DNA of 64,000 bases, taken from Prunus persica. Lineage: Eukaryota > Streptophyta > Magnoliopsida > Rosales > Rosaceae. Positions 44,412 to 57,800 of this stretch are shown here, piece by piece. Numbering within the stretch: the first letter of the stretch is position 1; each line of letters opens with the position of its first letter. Location of the stretch: assembly GCF_000346465.2 (NCBI RefSeq), contig NC_034016.1, positions 21,382,442 to 21,446,441 on the forward strand, in the 5' to 3' direction. Below the pieces are notes generated by a model. The model made no database searches, had not been told where the DNA came from, and saw nothing but the letters and a program-made list of their open reading frames with translations. Position numbers and translations under genes: made by a program.

Positions 44412-45983
44412 ATGAAGATCAGAAGCTATGCTGGTATTACCAAACCCAGCTTTTTGCTTGTGCATCCAGAGTTACCAGCACTTACATCTCGTAATCCCCA
44501 ATTTACTTCTTTATTCACGTTCCGAATCCCTTGTAGCCGTGAGAAGTTGACTGGGATGATTACAAGGTCTCAGTATTCTGTTGCTGATAGAAGGTCGGCA
44601 ACTAGATATGGGGATTCATCTGTGTCGAATAAAAACACCAATCGTCTGGGTCGGAGACAAGGAGGTTCTTCATCATTATATAGTCGTCCTAGTCTATTAG
44701 ATATGAAGAATGATAGGATGGAAAATCGTGCACGAGTTTATGAGTTCTTGCGAGGGATTGGTATTGTCCCCGATGAGCTTGATGGGTTGGAGCTTCCTGT
44801 TACAGTTGAAGTTATGAGGGAACGTGTGGATTTTCTTCACAAGCTGGGGCTTACAATTGAAGACCTTAACAACTATCCACTTGTTCTAGGCTGCAGTGTG
44901 AAGAAAAACATGATTCCTGTACTTGATTATCTTGGAAAATTGGGTGTTAGGAAGTCCACTTTCACAGAGTTCTTGAGAAGATATCCACAAGTCCTGCATG
45001 CTAGTGTTGTTATTGACCTTTCACCAGTGGTCAAGTATCTTCAAGGAATGGATATCAAACCTGATGATATTCCCCGGGTTCTTGAAAGATATCCAGAAGT
45101 CTTGGGATTCAAGCTTGAGGGGACCATGAGCACTTCAGTGGCTTATTTAGTCGGAATTGGGGTCGCAAGAAGAGAGATTGGAGGGGTGTTAACTAGATAC
45201 CCCGAGATTTTAGGGATGCGTGTAGGTAGGGTGATCAAGCCTTTTGTTGAGTATCTTGAAGATTTGGGTATTCCAAGATTAGGCGTGGCTAGACTGATAG
45301 AGAAGCGGCCTCACATCCTTGGATTTGGATTGGAGGAGAGGGTGAAACCAAATGTTCAATCTCTTTTGGAGTTTTGTGTTCGAAAAGAATCACTTGCTTC
45401 TGTAGTGGCACAATATCCTGAGATAATAGGAATTGATCTGAAGCCTAAGCTTCTCGGTCAACAAAGTTCACTCAAGTCAGTAATTGATTTGAGTCCTGAG
45501 GAGTTTGGCGGAGTTGTTGAGAAGATGCCTCAGGTTGTTAGCCTCAGTGATAGACCTATGATGAAGCATGTAGATTTCCTTAAGAATTGTGGATTCTCCT
45601 TGGAACAAGTGAGGAAGATGGTCGCAGGGTGCCCTCAATTGCTTGCCTTGAATCTTGACATCATGAAACTTAGCTTTGATTTCTTTCAAACAGAGATGCA
45701 AAGGCCTTTGGATGACTTGGTTGATTTCCCGGCGTTCTTTACTTACGGTCTGGAATCTACTATAAAACCAAGACATAAGATGGTTTCAAAGAAGGGGTTG
45801 AAATGCTCCCTTGGATGGCTTCTTAATTGCTCTGATGATAAGTTTGCACAACGGATGGACTATGACACTATCGAAATGGAGGAGATGGAGTTGTTGCCAT
45901 CATTTGATATGAATACACTCACAGAACCCAGGAGCGATGATTCGGGTTCAGACTACGATGACAGTGATGATGATTATGTATAG
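44412..45983 (+). CDS. MTERF4: mTERF4, chloroplast transcription termination factor (BSM/RUG2 type)
   Basis: Single exon of 523 residues. The N-terminal 90 residues are Ser/Arg-rich, as expected of an organellar transit peptide. At least eight mTERF helical repeats follow from about residue 120. They are recognisable by the recurring leucine-rich pattern with YP or RP (LRRYPQVLHASV, LERYPEVLGFKL, LTRYPEILGMRV, IEKRPHILGFGL, VAQYPEIIGIDL, CPQLLALNLDIM). The C-terminus is acidic (DSGSDYDDSDDDYV). BSM/RUG2 is required for plastid and mitochondrial RNA metabolism and embryo development. The match is strong along the whole length, including the IVPDELDGLELPVTVEVM block. Confidence 0.95.
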   Translation: MKIRSYAGITKPSFLLVHPELPALTSRNPQFTSLFTFRIPCSREKLTGMITRSQYSVADRRSATRYGDSSVSNKNTNRLGRRQGGSSSLYSRPSLLDMKNDRMENRARVYEFLRGIGIVPDELDGLELPVTVEVMRERVDFLHKLGLTIEDLNNYPLVLGCSVKKNMIPVLDYLGKLGVRKSTFTEFLRRYPQVLHASVVIDLSPVVKYLQGMDIKPDDIPRVLERYPEVLGFKLEGTMSTSVAYLVGIGVARREIGGVLTRYPEILGMRVGRVIKPFVEYLEDLGIPRLGVARLIEKRPHILGFGLEERVKPNVQSLLEFCVRKESLASVVAQYPEIIGIDLKPKLLGQQSSLKSVIDLSPEEFGGVVEKMPQVVSLSDRPMMKHVDFLKNCGFSLEQVRKMVAGCPQLLALNLDIMKLSFDFFQTEMQRPLDDLVDFPAFFTYGLESTIKPRHKMVSKKGLKCSLGWLLNCSDDKFAQRMDYDTIEMEEMELLPSFDMNTLTEPRSDDSGSDYDDSDDDYV

Positions 45984-46580
45984 AATGATCACTCAATTTC
46001 AGGGAATCACCTTCAAAAGTTTGGCTTTTCAATTTGGGGTTTCCTGTAAATTTTATGGATGTTATATTTATGAAAGTAAATTTCTTTACTTGAAGCATTT
46101 TTACACACTTCCACCTTTTGGCTAAACACACCAATTTCAATACTTGTTTCTGAGAACAGATAGTAATAACTATGACAAGATTGTAATTAGACACCCATGA
46201 GGAAGCGAGTAAATATTCTAATTTTCTAAAGGAGATGTATGAATAGCAGTATAGATTGTCATGTGACAGAAAAAAGGGAAAAAGATTCAGGATTTCTATG
46301 TACAAATTTATAATTGCATTGCTCTGTTCGACTATATTTTCACTTGTTAATATCCATCCTATATAAACAAGAGCGCCTGAACACAAATGCATTCGTTCAT
46401 CACGACATGTTTCAAAAATTGATGATGGCTTTGGCTCCTGCAGGCTGCAGGGGAGGCAAGCACCATTTTGTCCTGTAAATGTACAAGCTCTCCTCGTACT
46501 TTGGGGCCATCAGCATTGAGAAATTTCATATAATGTCATGTGCCTATCATTTCATTTGAAAAAAGGAAGCGATTTGGATT
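45984..46580. other. Convergent 3' flanks of mTERF4 and RPH1
   Basis: About 600 bases with no recognised gene. Open frames on the minus strand here look non-coding. Confidence 0.5.
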
Positions 46581-47951
46581 CTAGCTTTTTCTTTGCAGCC
46601 AACCAAGCTGTAGAAACAGAATATATGCTTCTATGTTAGAAGAAAAAATGTCACAATTATTAAAGGGAATGCCTAATTCATATATCTGATTACATACCTT
46701 CCATGCATACATGGCGAAGAAGGCTACGGTGTCGGCGGACCAAACAACTGCAAAGGACTTCCAAAAGAATGGGATTGTCACATTAAGTAAAGGGACGAGA
46801 AGAAAGAGATAGTTTAGAGCTTCTTTCTCATTTTTTGAGCAGTCTCGTGCACGCAGTGAAGGAATCGCTGCAAAAATTAGAAAGTTGGATTCTTTGTTAG
46901 AATCCAATTCTGCAGTATGTAAAATAATCATCATGTACACATTGCTCTGTAAACCATGAAAATGAAACAGCTGCCTATTTCACTTCAATGTGAAAAGTTT
47001 CCATATATGGTTCTTCTTATATTGACAGATAAGTTATGGTATATCTCAAATATACCTAAAGTACAGGAGAAAAATTTGCAGTTAAGTTCAGTGGGGAATA
47101 ACTTACTAAACATCCAAATGGACCACATGCCCATCAATCTCCATATGTCTGGTTCATTTGAAGGGAATACGATATTAAAAGACAGAACTCCACCAAGCAG
47201 CATGGAGGCATAGGCTTGAACCTCAAAAACAGTGTACAGAGTACTGCCAGGCACAGCAGGGTTTTTGGAAGCTGTGGAAGCCCTTGGTGCAAAGGTTGCA
47301 GCAGTCTTCTGAACAACCTGTTAGGCAAATGGAAGCATAACCTTGAGATATTATTGATAACACAATAACTTTCAATCTGAAAACCAGTCTATCATTACAT
47401 AGGGGATATGCAAAACAAAAAGGAACCCAGGTACTAAGACTCTAAAACTGTAAGTAAAATATATAAACTAGCTGGGACCTATTTCTATCATGTTCTAGCT
47501 AGTACTGAAGCTAAAAAATTATGCCTTTCCAAATCTATTTCTACCATGACCTATTTCACAATCCAACTAAAATTGTACAAAAATGCAGTCGCACACATAG
47601 AAGAAGAAAAAAGGGCAGTTTCTTGGAGCTGGCATTCATGAAATAATTCTAATAAATTGTAATTCAGGGTACCCCAGTAGAATCAAAAGAAAAAAAACCA
47701 ACCTTTTTGAGGTCCTTGTCAAGTGGAGAAGCAGGGGAGGCCTTGCCTGCTTCCTTTGGATCAGCTTCTAGCTCTTGTTTTGGCTCCTCCACTGCCTGTG
47801 CCTGTGTATCTAACTCATTGGTATTGGCATTGGCATATAGTTTGAAGAAGACTCTGCTGGGAAATGGAGATATGTTTCTCGGGTTTGAAACAGTAAAAGG
47901 AAATCTTGAAATTTGGTGGTTGCAGAGAGAAGTTGAAGTTAAGGCGTTCAT
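46581..47951 (-). CDS. RPH1: RPH1-like chloroplast protein (Resistance to Phytophthora 1)
   Basis: Four exons on the minus strand: 47703-47951, 47107-47317, 46698-46867 and 46581-46607. The sum is 657 nt, giving 218 residues. The first 50 or so residues look like a chloroplast transit peptide (MNALTSTSLCNHQISRFPF). An acidic Gln/Glu/Ala-rich linker follows. The conserved hydrophobic core reads TLYTVFEVQAYASMLLGGVL then WRLMGMWSIWMFTIPSLRAR (after the splice), then LNYLFLLVPLLNVTIPFFWK and SADTVAFFAMYAWK. These are probably three or four membrane segments. RPH1 supports resistance to Phytophthora in Arabidopsis (family knowledge). It is divergent from PIEZO, 854 bases apart. The start was chosen at M47951, giving the transit peptide. 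Confidence 0.88.
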
Positions 47952-48805
47952 GTTTAAACACTCTACTGATAAGATCACTGCCAACTCAACAAGAAGGAGA
48001 TGCAAAGAAAACAGAGGGAGATAAGAAACTAAAGGTAGGGAACAGAGCTCGTAGACCGAGATTTGGGCCTCACTTTCTAACACCAAAAACAGCCCAAAAT
48101 ATTGACTGTGGGCCCAATCGTTGGCCCAATTATAAAGAACATACATGGGGCCCACCAGTTGAAACCCAAAAAGAAACGAACACTTGTAGGACGCCAATTA
48201 TTTCCCCGCGAAAACCAATCACCGCAGTCCGTCAGATCGAGTCTCGAGTCTCGAGGCTAAAACCGGAAAAGTAAAAAAATTTCCCGATGTTCTAATTTCC
48301 TATTGGTCAGGAGATTACTTATTACTGGCTACAACATAATAAAATTTTAAAATTTTATTATTTCTTCTGTTTATTTAATTTAATTTTTGTATTTTAGTTC
48401 TCAAAGCTTCTTTCTTGCTAGTTTGCCAATCTCATTTGCAAGACAACAGTTTGAAATCGACATTTTTGCTGTAAAATTTGGGTGACTTTTAGCTCGGACT
48501 TGGGACTGGTAGCTACCGTAGCTTGAGATCAACATCTGTCGTTTTAATCTTTACTTTGTTTGGACGATGGTTTGAGTTGCCGCGAATTTAGAGGACCCAA
48601 CGTACCGATATTCTGTTTATTTCGTTATCGTGCGCGAAACAGGGAAGAAGCTGTAGCCAGCTTTCTTCTGTTTCAATTCTAATTGGGAGTTTCTGAGGAA
48701 ATTCGAAGTCTTTGGGAAATGGGTTTTCGTGATTTTGATTTTAATCGAAAACTCATTGACGGGATTTTGAATTTGAAGTGATTGGATTGGTGCTAAGGGC
48801 CTCTC
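47952..48805. promoter_or_regulatory. Bidirectional RPH1/PIEZO promoter
   Basis: Many GGCCCA/TGGGCC motifs in 48060-48150 (TTTGGGCCTC, CAGCCCAAA, GTGGGCCCAAT, TTGGCCCAAT, GGGGCCCACC). These fit a TATA-less bidirectional housekeeping promoter. The PIEZO leader from about 48655 is the segment copied at 36906 and 40511. Confidence 0.55.
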
Positions 48806-51800
48806 ATGGGGAGATTTCTTGGCGGGTTTGTGTTGCCTCTGCTGCTGCTAACAGGTATTTAAATGAAAATGCCTTTGGTTTGTTTGATTTAATAGCCATG
48901 TTGTTGTAGTAAGATTATTTCAAGTAGATGAACTGGATATTACTCTTGGTATTATATGTGTTGCACTTGACCAGCTGTTCTAGTAATCTGCAACTCAAAA
49001 GTTAGCATGCATTTGGATTGAGGTGCTGATTTCCTTGTTGTTGGGTTTTCTTTAGCAATTTGAATGAGCTCATTTAACTTCTTTTTATGATAATTTAGAT
49101 GAGCTAAGCTTGTATATTGTCTCTATCACATATATAGTCTCATACTGTCTTCATCATCATCAACCATAATGCGTATTCTATTTTATATGGTTGTGGAGAA
49201 ATTCTGGACTTAGAAAGCTTACTTATAGCTACTGACAATCCATGCGTGCTTAATAACTGAGGTTTGATTAATCTTGGCATGTTTCCATTTTTCTTGCAGC
49301 TGCTTTTATCAACTGGAGCTTGCTCTCCCTTGTTGATTTGGTAGCATTTCTTCTTATTCTATTTAATGCACCAAAAATAGGTAAGTTGCTCTCCGTAAAA
49401 TTTTCAGTTTGTCTTCCACATTACGAATGCTTTTATCTAAGTACACACTACCCAGTGAAAATGCGCTTGTTGGATGCTCTTCATGTGAATTTCGTTCTCC
49501 CTTTTCCTCTGGTGTATTGTAGACATTTTCATCTGACCAGGAAATCAATATACTAGGAAAAGTATGTGCTTATGGATTACCACTGTCTGGCTAATGAGTT
49601 GGCACAAAACTTTTCATATGGAAGGGGTTTTCTTGATATGACAATTCTTAGCTACAACAGACTAGTTAAATTCTTTGTTTTAGCCTGAGAACAATCTGAG
49701 TTGTAAAGTGATCTCAATCACTTAATTAAATTTGTCCTGCATATTGACTGTTACTTGAGGTGCATTGACTCACCAGTCCATAAATTGAATCTTGTGCCTC
49801 AGTTATGACATAACTGTGATAGCATGATTCTGCATTAGTTTTTATTTTGTTTTCGTTGTAAAAAATGGTAAGTGTCTGTTTATGGATGAGGATCAAAGAA
49901 ACAGATTATGCAGTTATAGATTCCATAAAAATATATTGAGTAGAAATTTTAACTGCTGTTAAAATATATAGTTGACATGAATCCTTTTTCAATGTGCTGT
50001 AGGAATTTGATTAAGTGCATCTTTGAGTGCTCAACTTTGGTTTTCTTAAGTAGCTTTAACCACGTGCATACCAAATTTAGGCATAAATGCTGTGAACTTA
50101 TTTTATACAATCAAGGAAAAATAAGTTTTAGAGATCTACTTGAGTTTTATTTAGTATCTCATTCAATGTCAAACCTTAGGTTTGATTGGATTCAAGCAGA
50201 AAATGCACTTTGACCAATTTTGGTTTACAATGTAACTTAGGAGACAAAAGAAAATGATTTTGGTGTTTTTGATACTGCTTCTTATTATATTAAATGCTGG
50301 AAATATCTTGTATTTATATAATTGATTTTTACTACTTCTAACAGTGTTTTCTTTGTTGTAGGATTTCATTTTGGAAGGAGGCTTTTATTATTGTGGCTCA
50401 TTGTCATATTTTCTTTATTTGTTATTTTTTCTCAAGTGATATATCTTGTTATATGGGCTATTGAGGGAAATAAATGGATTGGAGCAGGTGCTTGGTGGGC
50501 AAATCTTATTGGATTCATGATGTATGAATTGTCTTTTGTTTCTATTTTAATCTCATATCCCTTTATTTCGTATGCATACATAATATACTTTGTTTCTTGT
50601 GTATGGTTTTGCAGATTGCAGTCATGGAAATCTCCCTCTGTGCTATATTTTTTACTCTTACAACTATCAGTCGTAGCTGTTGCTTTAGTTGATTTGTATG
50701 GAAACAGATTTGGTCTTGTTTCATCGTGTGATTCATGTTGGGGTCGATTTTCGTCAGCTGTTGAACGATTAATTTGTAAGTAATTAACCGCTTGAATTTA
50801 TTTATTCTTCCATGGGGTTTTCTTTGATTTTTCCTGTTGAACCATTAGCATTATATGCATAAAGAAATTTAATAGACAAAGCTTGAATAAGGTTCTTATT
50901 TTTATTCTCAAAAGAAATGAAGAAGAAAAGAATAAGGTTCTTGTTATGCATTAGATTGTCTTCTTGGGCAAATATTCTTGCAAACTGTTAAAGATGCTTT
51001 GAATAATTGATGTATTCACCTTATTAACCTTATATTAAAATGCAAGATGCATGCCCATGTTAAACTCCATAATTGATCTTACAAAAGTAACAACTGATTT
51101 GGAATTATTTATCTGTTACATCTGGAAGGTTCTCATCTTAGGGTTGCTTCCTGCTTGCTGTTGCCTGCCATTCAGCTGGTTGTTGGAATTAGCCATCCCT
51201 CATGGGTTTCTCTACCATTTTTTATTGGGAGCTGCGTTGGTCTTGTAGATTGGTCTTTGACAAGCAATTTTTTAGGACTTTTCAGGTGATTTCCTTGTAA
51301 ACCTTCATTTGTTACTGGCTGACATTGTTGCCTCTCTCTCTCTCTCTCTGCTTTAATTAGTTTCTCCTGTTGCTAATGGTTGCATCTATGGGTTTGAAGG
51401 TGGTGGAAGCCTTTTCACTTGTATGCAGGCTTCAACATTGTCTTGCTTTATGTGTATCAGCTACCTGTGGAGTTTTCAGACATGTTACAATGGATAGCTG
51501 ATTTCATTGGTCTGTTCAAGATAACTTTACATTCGGATTGGACTGAAGTTTGTTCAAGCTTATCTCTTTTACTTTTCTACATCATGGTATGTCTATCTTT
51601 TATGACATCTACAAATCCAACACAGTTTATGTAGCAGGATACTTGAAAACCAGTGACTTCAGCTTCTCTAAAGTGTAGGTTCTGCAAGTTGATCATGTAA
51701 TAATTCATCCCTGGATGATATGGTTATATCATTCTATTTAATCTGACTGTAGTTCAGAATTAAGTTAAGAACCATGCAGATTTGGATTATGTGCAACAGA

Positions 51801-54800
51801 GAATCCTATATTACATATCAAATGTGTGTGTCGTCCTTGCTACTTTGCTACATAAGTGTTTCAATTCTTAAAATCCTTGCCGCATTGCTTACCTTGTTGT
51901 GGTTTTTCTTATACCTTTTCTTCTTTCTAATGCAGCTATCCTGTGTTAAATGTGATCTAGAGGAAATGGATTTTATTTTATCCATGAAAGAAAATAACTT
52001 GACGGAGCAACTTCTTCCTTCGAAGCATTCATTTTTTATTCGTGAATCTAGGTAATATTCTTGGATGTTGGAACATCTTTTCATCCGGTTCACATGATGC
52101 TGTCTCCTTTGATTATTGTCTTCAATGCATATAAGTTAACTTTTCAAATTTGTTGGAAGTTCTAACACATATGGGAGGAGACCTTCTGTCTTCCTCCCCT
52201 TAATCCATATCTTTGATTTTAATGAAGCAAAGCTGATTTGATGTGGGAACCCTTATAATTGTAAGTGTGTTTGTGTGCAGCTTAAGTAATTGTTTGTTCT
52301 TCGCAGATCTGGTGTAAGGCATACCAATGTTTTGTTGACGGGAGCAGTTTTCCGGACCTTTAGTATCAACTTCTTCACATATGGATTTCCGGTATATATT
52401 CCTATACTCTCTCTTCCTCTTGATTGAACAACATCATGATGTTTATTGAGGCTGAATTGACCCATGCATGCCATCTTTTTGAAGGTGAAGATAGGCAGTA
52501 GTGAATTTCAGTGCTTGAACTTAATGCATGAGGCATTAGGTATCTATTTAGTTTGAACCATCATCTAGGGATCTTACTTGCCATAGTGTTTTAAATTGTT
52601 ATTTTTATGTTTTTCCAATCCAGTGAGCCTAATTTGACAGTTGATTTTTATTTTTGTTAGTTTCTATCTTTTTGATTTCAGGAAAAAAAAAAAATTATTG
52701 TAGCAAAATGCATGCTTCTTTTCTCCTCAAATGTATTACTTGCAAACTTTACCCGATTTATTCTTTTAAATTAAGATCAACTGGAAATTTTATAATAGTT
52801 TGAGGTAGATAAAGTGGGCAGGTTGGAAATTAGGTGGCCTACTCCATCATCTTTTGATTGTCACATGTGGAATGAAGTAGTACGAAAGTATCTGCTGAAT
52901 TTTAACTTATGAGTTCCCAATTTTTTTCATTTACTTGCGTCTAGCAAAAATTGATGTTTTTAGATCTTACTTTTTAGTCTTGTTATATTCGTGGGTTTAT
53001 ATGAACATTTCTAGTGGTGAATTTGACAGGTGTCCTTGTTTGCTCTTTCTTTTTGGAGTTTTCATTTTGCAAGCGTTTGTGCATTCGGGCTACTTGCATA
53101 TGTTGGCTACATCATATATGCCTTCCCTTCCTTATTCCGTTTGCATCGACTGAATGGGCTGCTTCTTGTCTTCATTCTCTTGTGGGCTGTTAGCACATAT
53201 ATTTTCAATGTAGCATTTGCATTCCTGAATTGGAAAATTGGGAAGGTAGTACTCTCTTTCTGGTAATGTTTCATGTCTGAATTTAACAGAAAATGATTGG
53301 AAGTTAACTGTTTGATTACATGTACAGAACACGGACATATGGGAGATGGTTGGGTTGTGGCATTATCCCATACCTGGATTCTTTCTGCTTGCACAGTTCT
53401 GTCTTGGAATATTGGTTGCCTTGGGTAATCTTGTGAACAACTCAGTTTTCCTTTGCTTGTCTGATGAGGATGCGCGATTTTCAAATGACAACAGCACTGT
53501 AGAAGGTATTGAAATACAATTTCTTTGTGTGTGTGCGCATGCGTGTATGGTGGTGTAAAGTTTAATGGCAATATTGTATGAAAATAGGTCAACATTGGAT
53601 ATCATCTTTGTGCTATATATCTCTCCAAGAGTATATCTCTGTTAACCGTTGGGCTGTTCCCTTGATTTTCAGTAATGTATATGCTTAGGTCATGTCTTAT
53701 TGTATTTACCTTCCATATATTTAATTCAGTTTATATCCTTAATCATAGGTGAGGGAGAGACCAAAGTATTGATTGTGGCCACAATTGCTTGGGGACTGCG
53801 CAAAAGCTCTCGAGCTATCATGCTGTTACTGATATTTCTCATTGCCATGAAACCTGGTTTCATCCATGCTGTTTATGGTATGTGTCAAGCCTAATTTAGT
53901 TATTAATTCATGAAGTTGACTCTTATCAGGATGCCCTTTGTTCAATCTTGTCTTTTTATATCTTGTAATGCATGAAACTAATGCTTAAATTACAACACCG
54001 CACTTTAACTAATTAATTTTATGTTTTGACCTGTGATTCAGTGATATTCTTTTTGATATATCTTTTGAGCCACAACATTAGCAGAAAGATACGCCAGTCT
54101 TTGATTCTCCTATGTGAGGTTCACTTTGCACTATTGTATATCATTCAGATTAATCCGATCTCTGATACTTTGGAGCGAAAAGGCTCTTTGAGTGCAGAAG
54201 TTTTATCACAGTTAGGTATGCAACTGTTTTTTCTTGGTTCATTTATGTTTTATGATTTGACATGTGGACCTGGTTATGGTTTAATTTCTTATGAGGAAGG
54301 AGTTGATTATGCTTAATGTCAGAAACTGCTGCCAAAAGAAAAAAGCAATGTGTACTGATATTATCTTATCTGGAAATGATGCAGGTCTCCTTCAACATGA
54401 AAGCTCGTGGGATTTTTTGAAAATAGCTTTGCTTGCTTGCTTCTGTGCAATTCATAACCATGGTTTTGAAATGCTGTTTTCGTTCTCAGCAATTGTGCAG
54501 CATACCTCTAGCCGTCCAGTTGGATTTAGCATTTTGAAAGCTGGCCTGAACAAATCAGTTTTGTTGTCAGTGTATGCCTCCTCAGCCATTAAGTACAGCC
54601 ATGATAATCCTTCTTATGGTATAATTTTATCCTTGTTATATTTATTTATTTTTTCTTGAATGTGGCCAATCTGGTCTCTGACAATCGCAGACTTATATGA
54701 AAGTGCAGTTGAAGTTGGGTTTTAGAAATCAATTGCTGATCTCTCTCATGTGCAACTAACTCTTGCGCATGAGAGAAAAAACTCTTAATCAAATTGCAGG

Positions 54801-57800
54801 GTCTACTAGAATCAGTTTAAACTCATTGTTCTTAGGCAACTAGGGAAACTACCGCCAGTCCTTGTGCTTTTCTGCTACTGCTTCTACCCTTCCTTTAACT
54901 ACTATTGACATTTATATTTGCTGATTTGTTTCTCTTTCCAGAAAGAAGAATAGCATTATTCCTCAGTGCTATTGGGCAGAAGTTTTTATCTGTGTACCGA
55001 TCATGTGGAACCTACATTGCCTTCCTTACTATTCTCCTTACTGTATACCTGGTGAGACCCAATTATGTATCATTTGGGTACATATTCCTTCTCCTTACTT
55101 GGATAATTGGAAGACAACTTGTTGAGAGAACGAAAAAGCGCCTTTGGTTCCCATTGAAAGCATATGCAATTGTGGTGTTTATCTTTATCTATAGCTTGAG
55201 CAGTTTCCGCAGCATTGAGGTTTGGTTGTCCAGGTTAATAGACCTTTATTTCTATCTAGGCTATGACTCAGAAGCTTCATCTTTGGAAAATGTTTGGGAA
55301 TCCCTAGCAGTCTTGATTGTGATGCAACTTTATAGCTATGAGAGGAGACAAAGCAGGTATAACAAGTCAGATGATGCTGATGTGTTAGAATTTGGAGTGC
55401 TTGGGTTTATAAAGCGGTTTGTTGTTTGGCACAGCAACAAGATCTTGTTTATTGCAGTATTCTATGCATCTTTATCTCCAATTAGTACATTTGGATTTTT
55501 GTATCTACTTGGCCTTGTCATCTGTTCAACTTTTCCTAAAGCTTCACGGATCCCGTCTAAATTATTCTTGGTTTACACAGGATTTCTAGTAACAGCTGAG
55601 TATCTTTTTCAGATGTGGGGTAGACAGGCTGCAATGTTTCCTGGACAAAAGCACTCTAATATTTCCCTTCTTTTGGGTTTCCGTGTATTTAAACCTGGAT
55701 TTTGGGGTCTAGAATTCGGCTTGAGAGGAAAAGTGCTGGTGATTGCTGCGTGTACCCTTCAATATAATGTTTTCCGCTGGTTGGAGAAGATGCCAAGCAC
55801 TATCCTAAACAAAGGAAAGTGGGAAGAGCCTTGTCCATTGTTTGTCTCAGCAGAAGATGCCAATATTAATTCTTCCATCCCTAGTGAGGAAAACAAGCAA
55901 TCAACAGATTCTGAAGCACTTTCTGTGAAACGAGAAGGGGCTAGGAGCCATTCATGGCCATTTTTCTCCCCAGGTTTATCGGAATCCCATAATCCTATGT
56001 CCCCTAGAGCAGGAGGTTCTGAGGGTAGTAGCAGTAACAAGTACTCATTTGGGTACATTTGGGGCAGCACCAAGGAGAGTCATAAGTGGAACAAGAAACG
56101 GATTCTTACCTTGAGAAAGGAGAGATTTGAAACACAGAAGCTTATCTCAAAAATCTATCTGAAATTCTGGATGGAAAATATGTTCAACCTCTTTGGTCTT
56201 GAGATAAACATGATTGCATTGCTTCTTGCAAGCTTTGCTTTGTTGAATGCCATTTCTTTGGTATACATTGCGTTACTTGCTACTTGTATTATTTTGAATC
56301 GGCATATTATACGTAAGATATGGCCCATACTTGTTTTCCTGTTTGCATCCATTCTCATCCTTGAGTACTTTGCCATCTGGAAGAGTATGTGGCCTTCAAA
56401 TCATCCTGATGAGACTAATGCACGTTGCCATGATTGCTGGAAAATCTCAACTATGTATTTCAGTTACTGCAAGTACTGTTGGTTAGGTATTACTCTCTTA
56501 GCCATCTGAGATTTACACAGAGGCCTGCACACAAATATACACAAATATGCACATGCATGTGCAAACAGACATACTACTTTTAGTTTTATTTTATTTTCTC
56601 CAACATTAGCCTTTAAAAGGCTTTGTGGTTTCTGAGATACTCAAATTATTTAGTTTCTTTTTTGAATTGGAAAATGTTGCAGAAATTTGATATTGGATTA
56701 TTGGCCCATTGCTTTGACAAGTTCTAAGACAATTTATTTTGATCTGTGACCTTATATCTGTTGTTTGCTTTTATGTTTCAGTTCTTATGTAGATCAATGC
56801 ATTAATTTAAGTTATTAACAATGTATACCACTTATGCCATAGGACTTATTGTTGATGATCCGCGAATGCTTATCAGCTATTTTGCTGTCTTCATGTTTGC
56901 TTGTTTCAAACTTCGTGCTGACCATTTGTCCGGCTTCTCGGTGTCATCAACTTACCGTCAAATGATATCTCAACGTAAAAATATATTTGTGTGGAGAGAC
57001 CTCTCTTTTGAAACCAAAAGCATGTGGACCTTCTTTGACTACCTGAGGCTTTACTGCTACTGCCACCTATTGGATCTTGTGCTAGCATTGGTTTTGATTA
57101 CTGGAACCATTGAGTATGACATTCTGCACCTTGGTTATCTTGCTTTTGCGCTGGTTTTCTTTCGGGTGAGACTTGAAATCCTAAAGAAGAGGAACAAGAT
57201 ATTCAAGTTCTTGCGCATATACAATTTTGCTCTTATTGTTCTTTCTCTTGCATATCAATCTCCCTTTGTGGGGGAGTTTTGTGCTGGAAAGTGTGAGACG
57301 GTAGATTACATATTTGAGATGATTGGACTTTATAAGTATGACTATGGGTTTCGGATTACTGCAAGATCAGCTCTTGTTGAAATTGTCATATTTATGGTGG
57401 TATCACTTCAGTCATATATGTTTTCCTCCCAAGAATTTGATAATGTTTCTCGATATCTTGAAGCTGAGCAAATTGGTGCCATTGTGCGTGAGCAAGAAAA
57501 GAAAGCTGCCTGGAAAACTGCACAGTTAAAACACATTCGTGAATCTGAGGAGAAGAAACACCAGCGCAACCTGCAAGTGGAGAAAATGAAATCAGAGATG
57601 CTCAACCTGCAAATCCAGCTTCACAGCATGAACTCAGTTACTAATTGTGGTGACTCTCCTCCTGTCAGTGAAGGCCTAAGAAGGAGGAGGAGTACTTCTC
57701 TTAACTCAAATAACGATGCTGGGACCCCTGATAAAGAAGGATTACCCATGAAAAAGGAGCAGATACTTAAAGAGGATTCGTTGTACCCTTATGAATTGCA

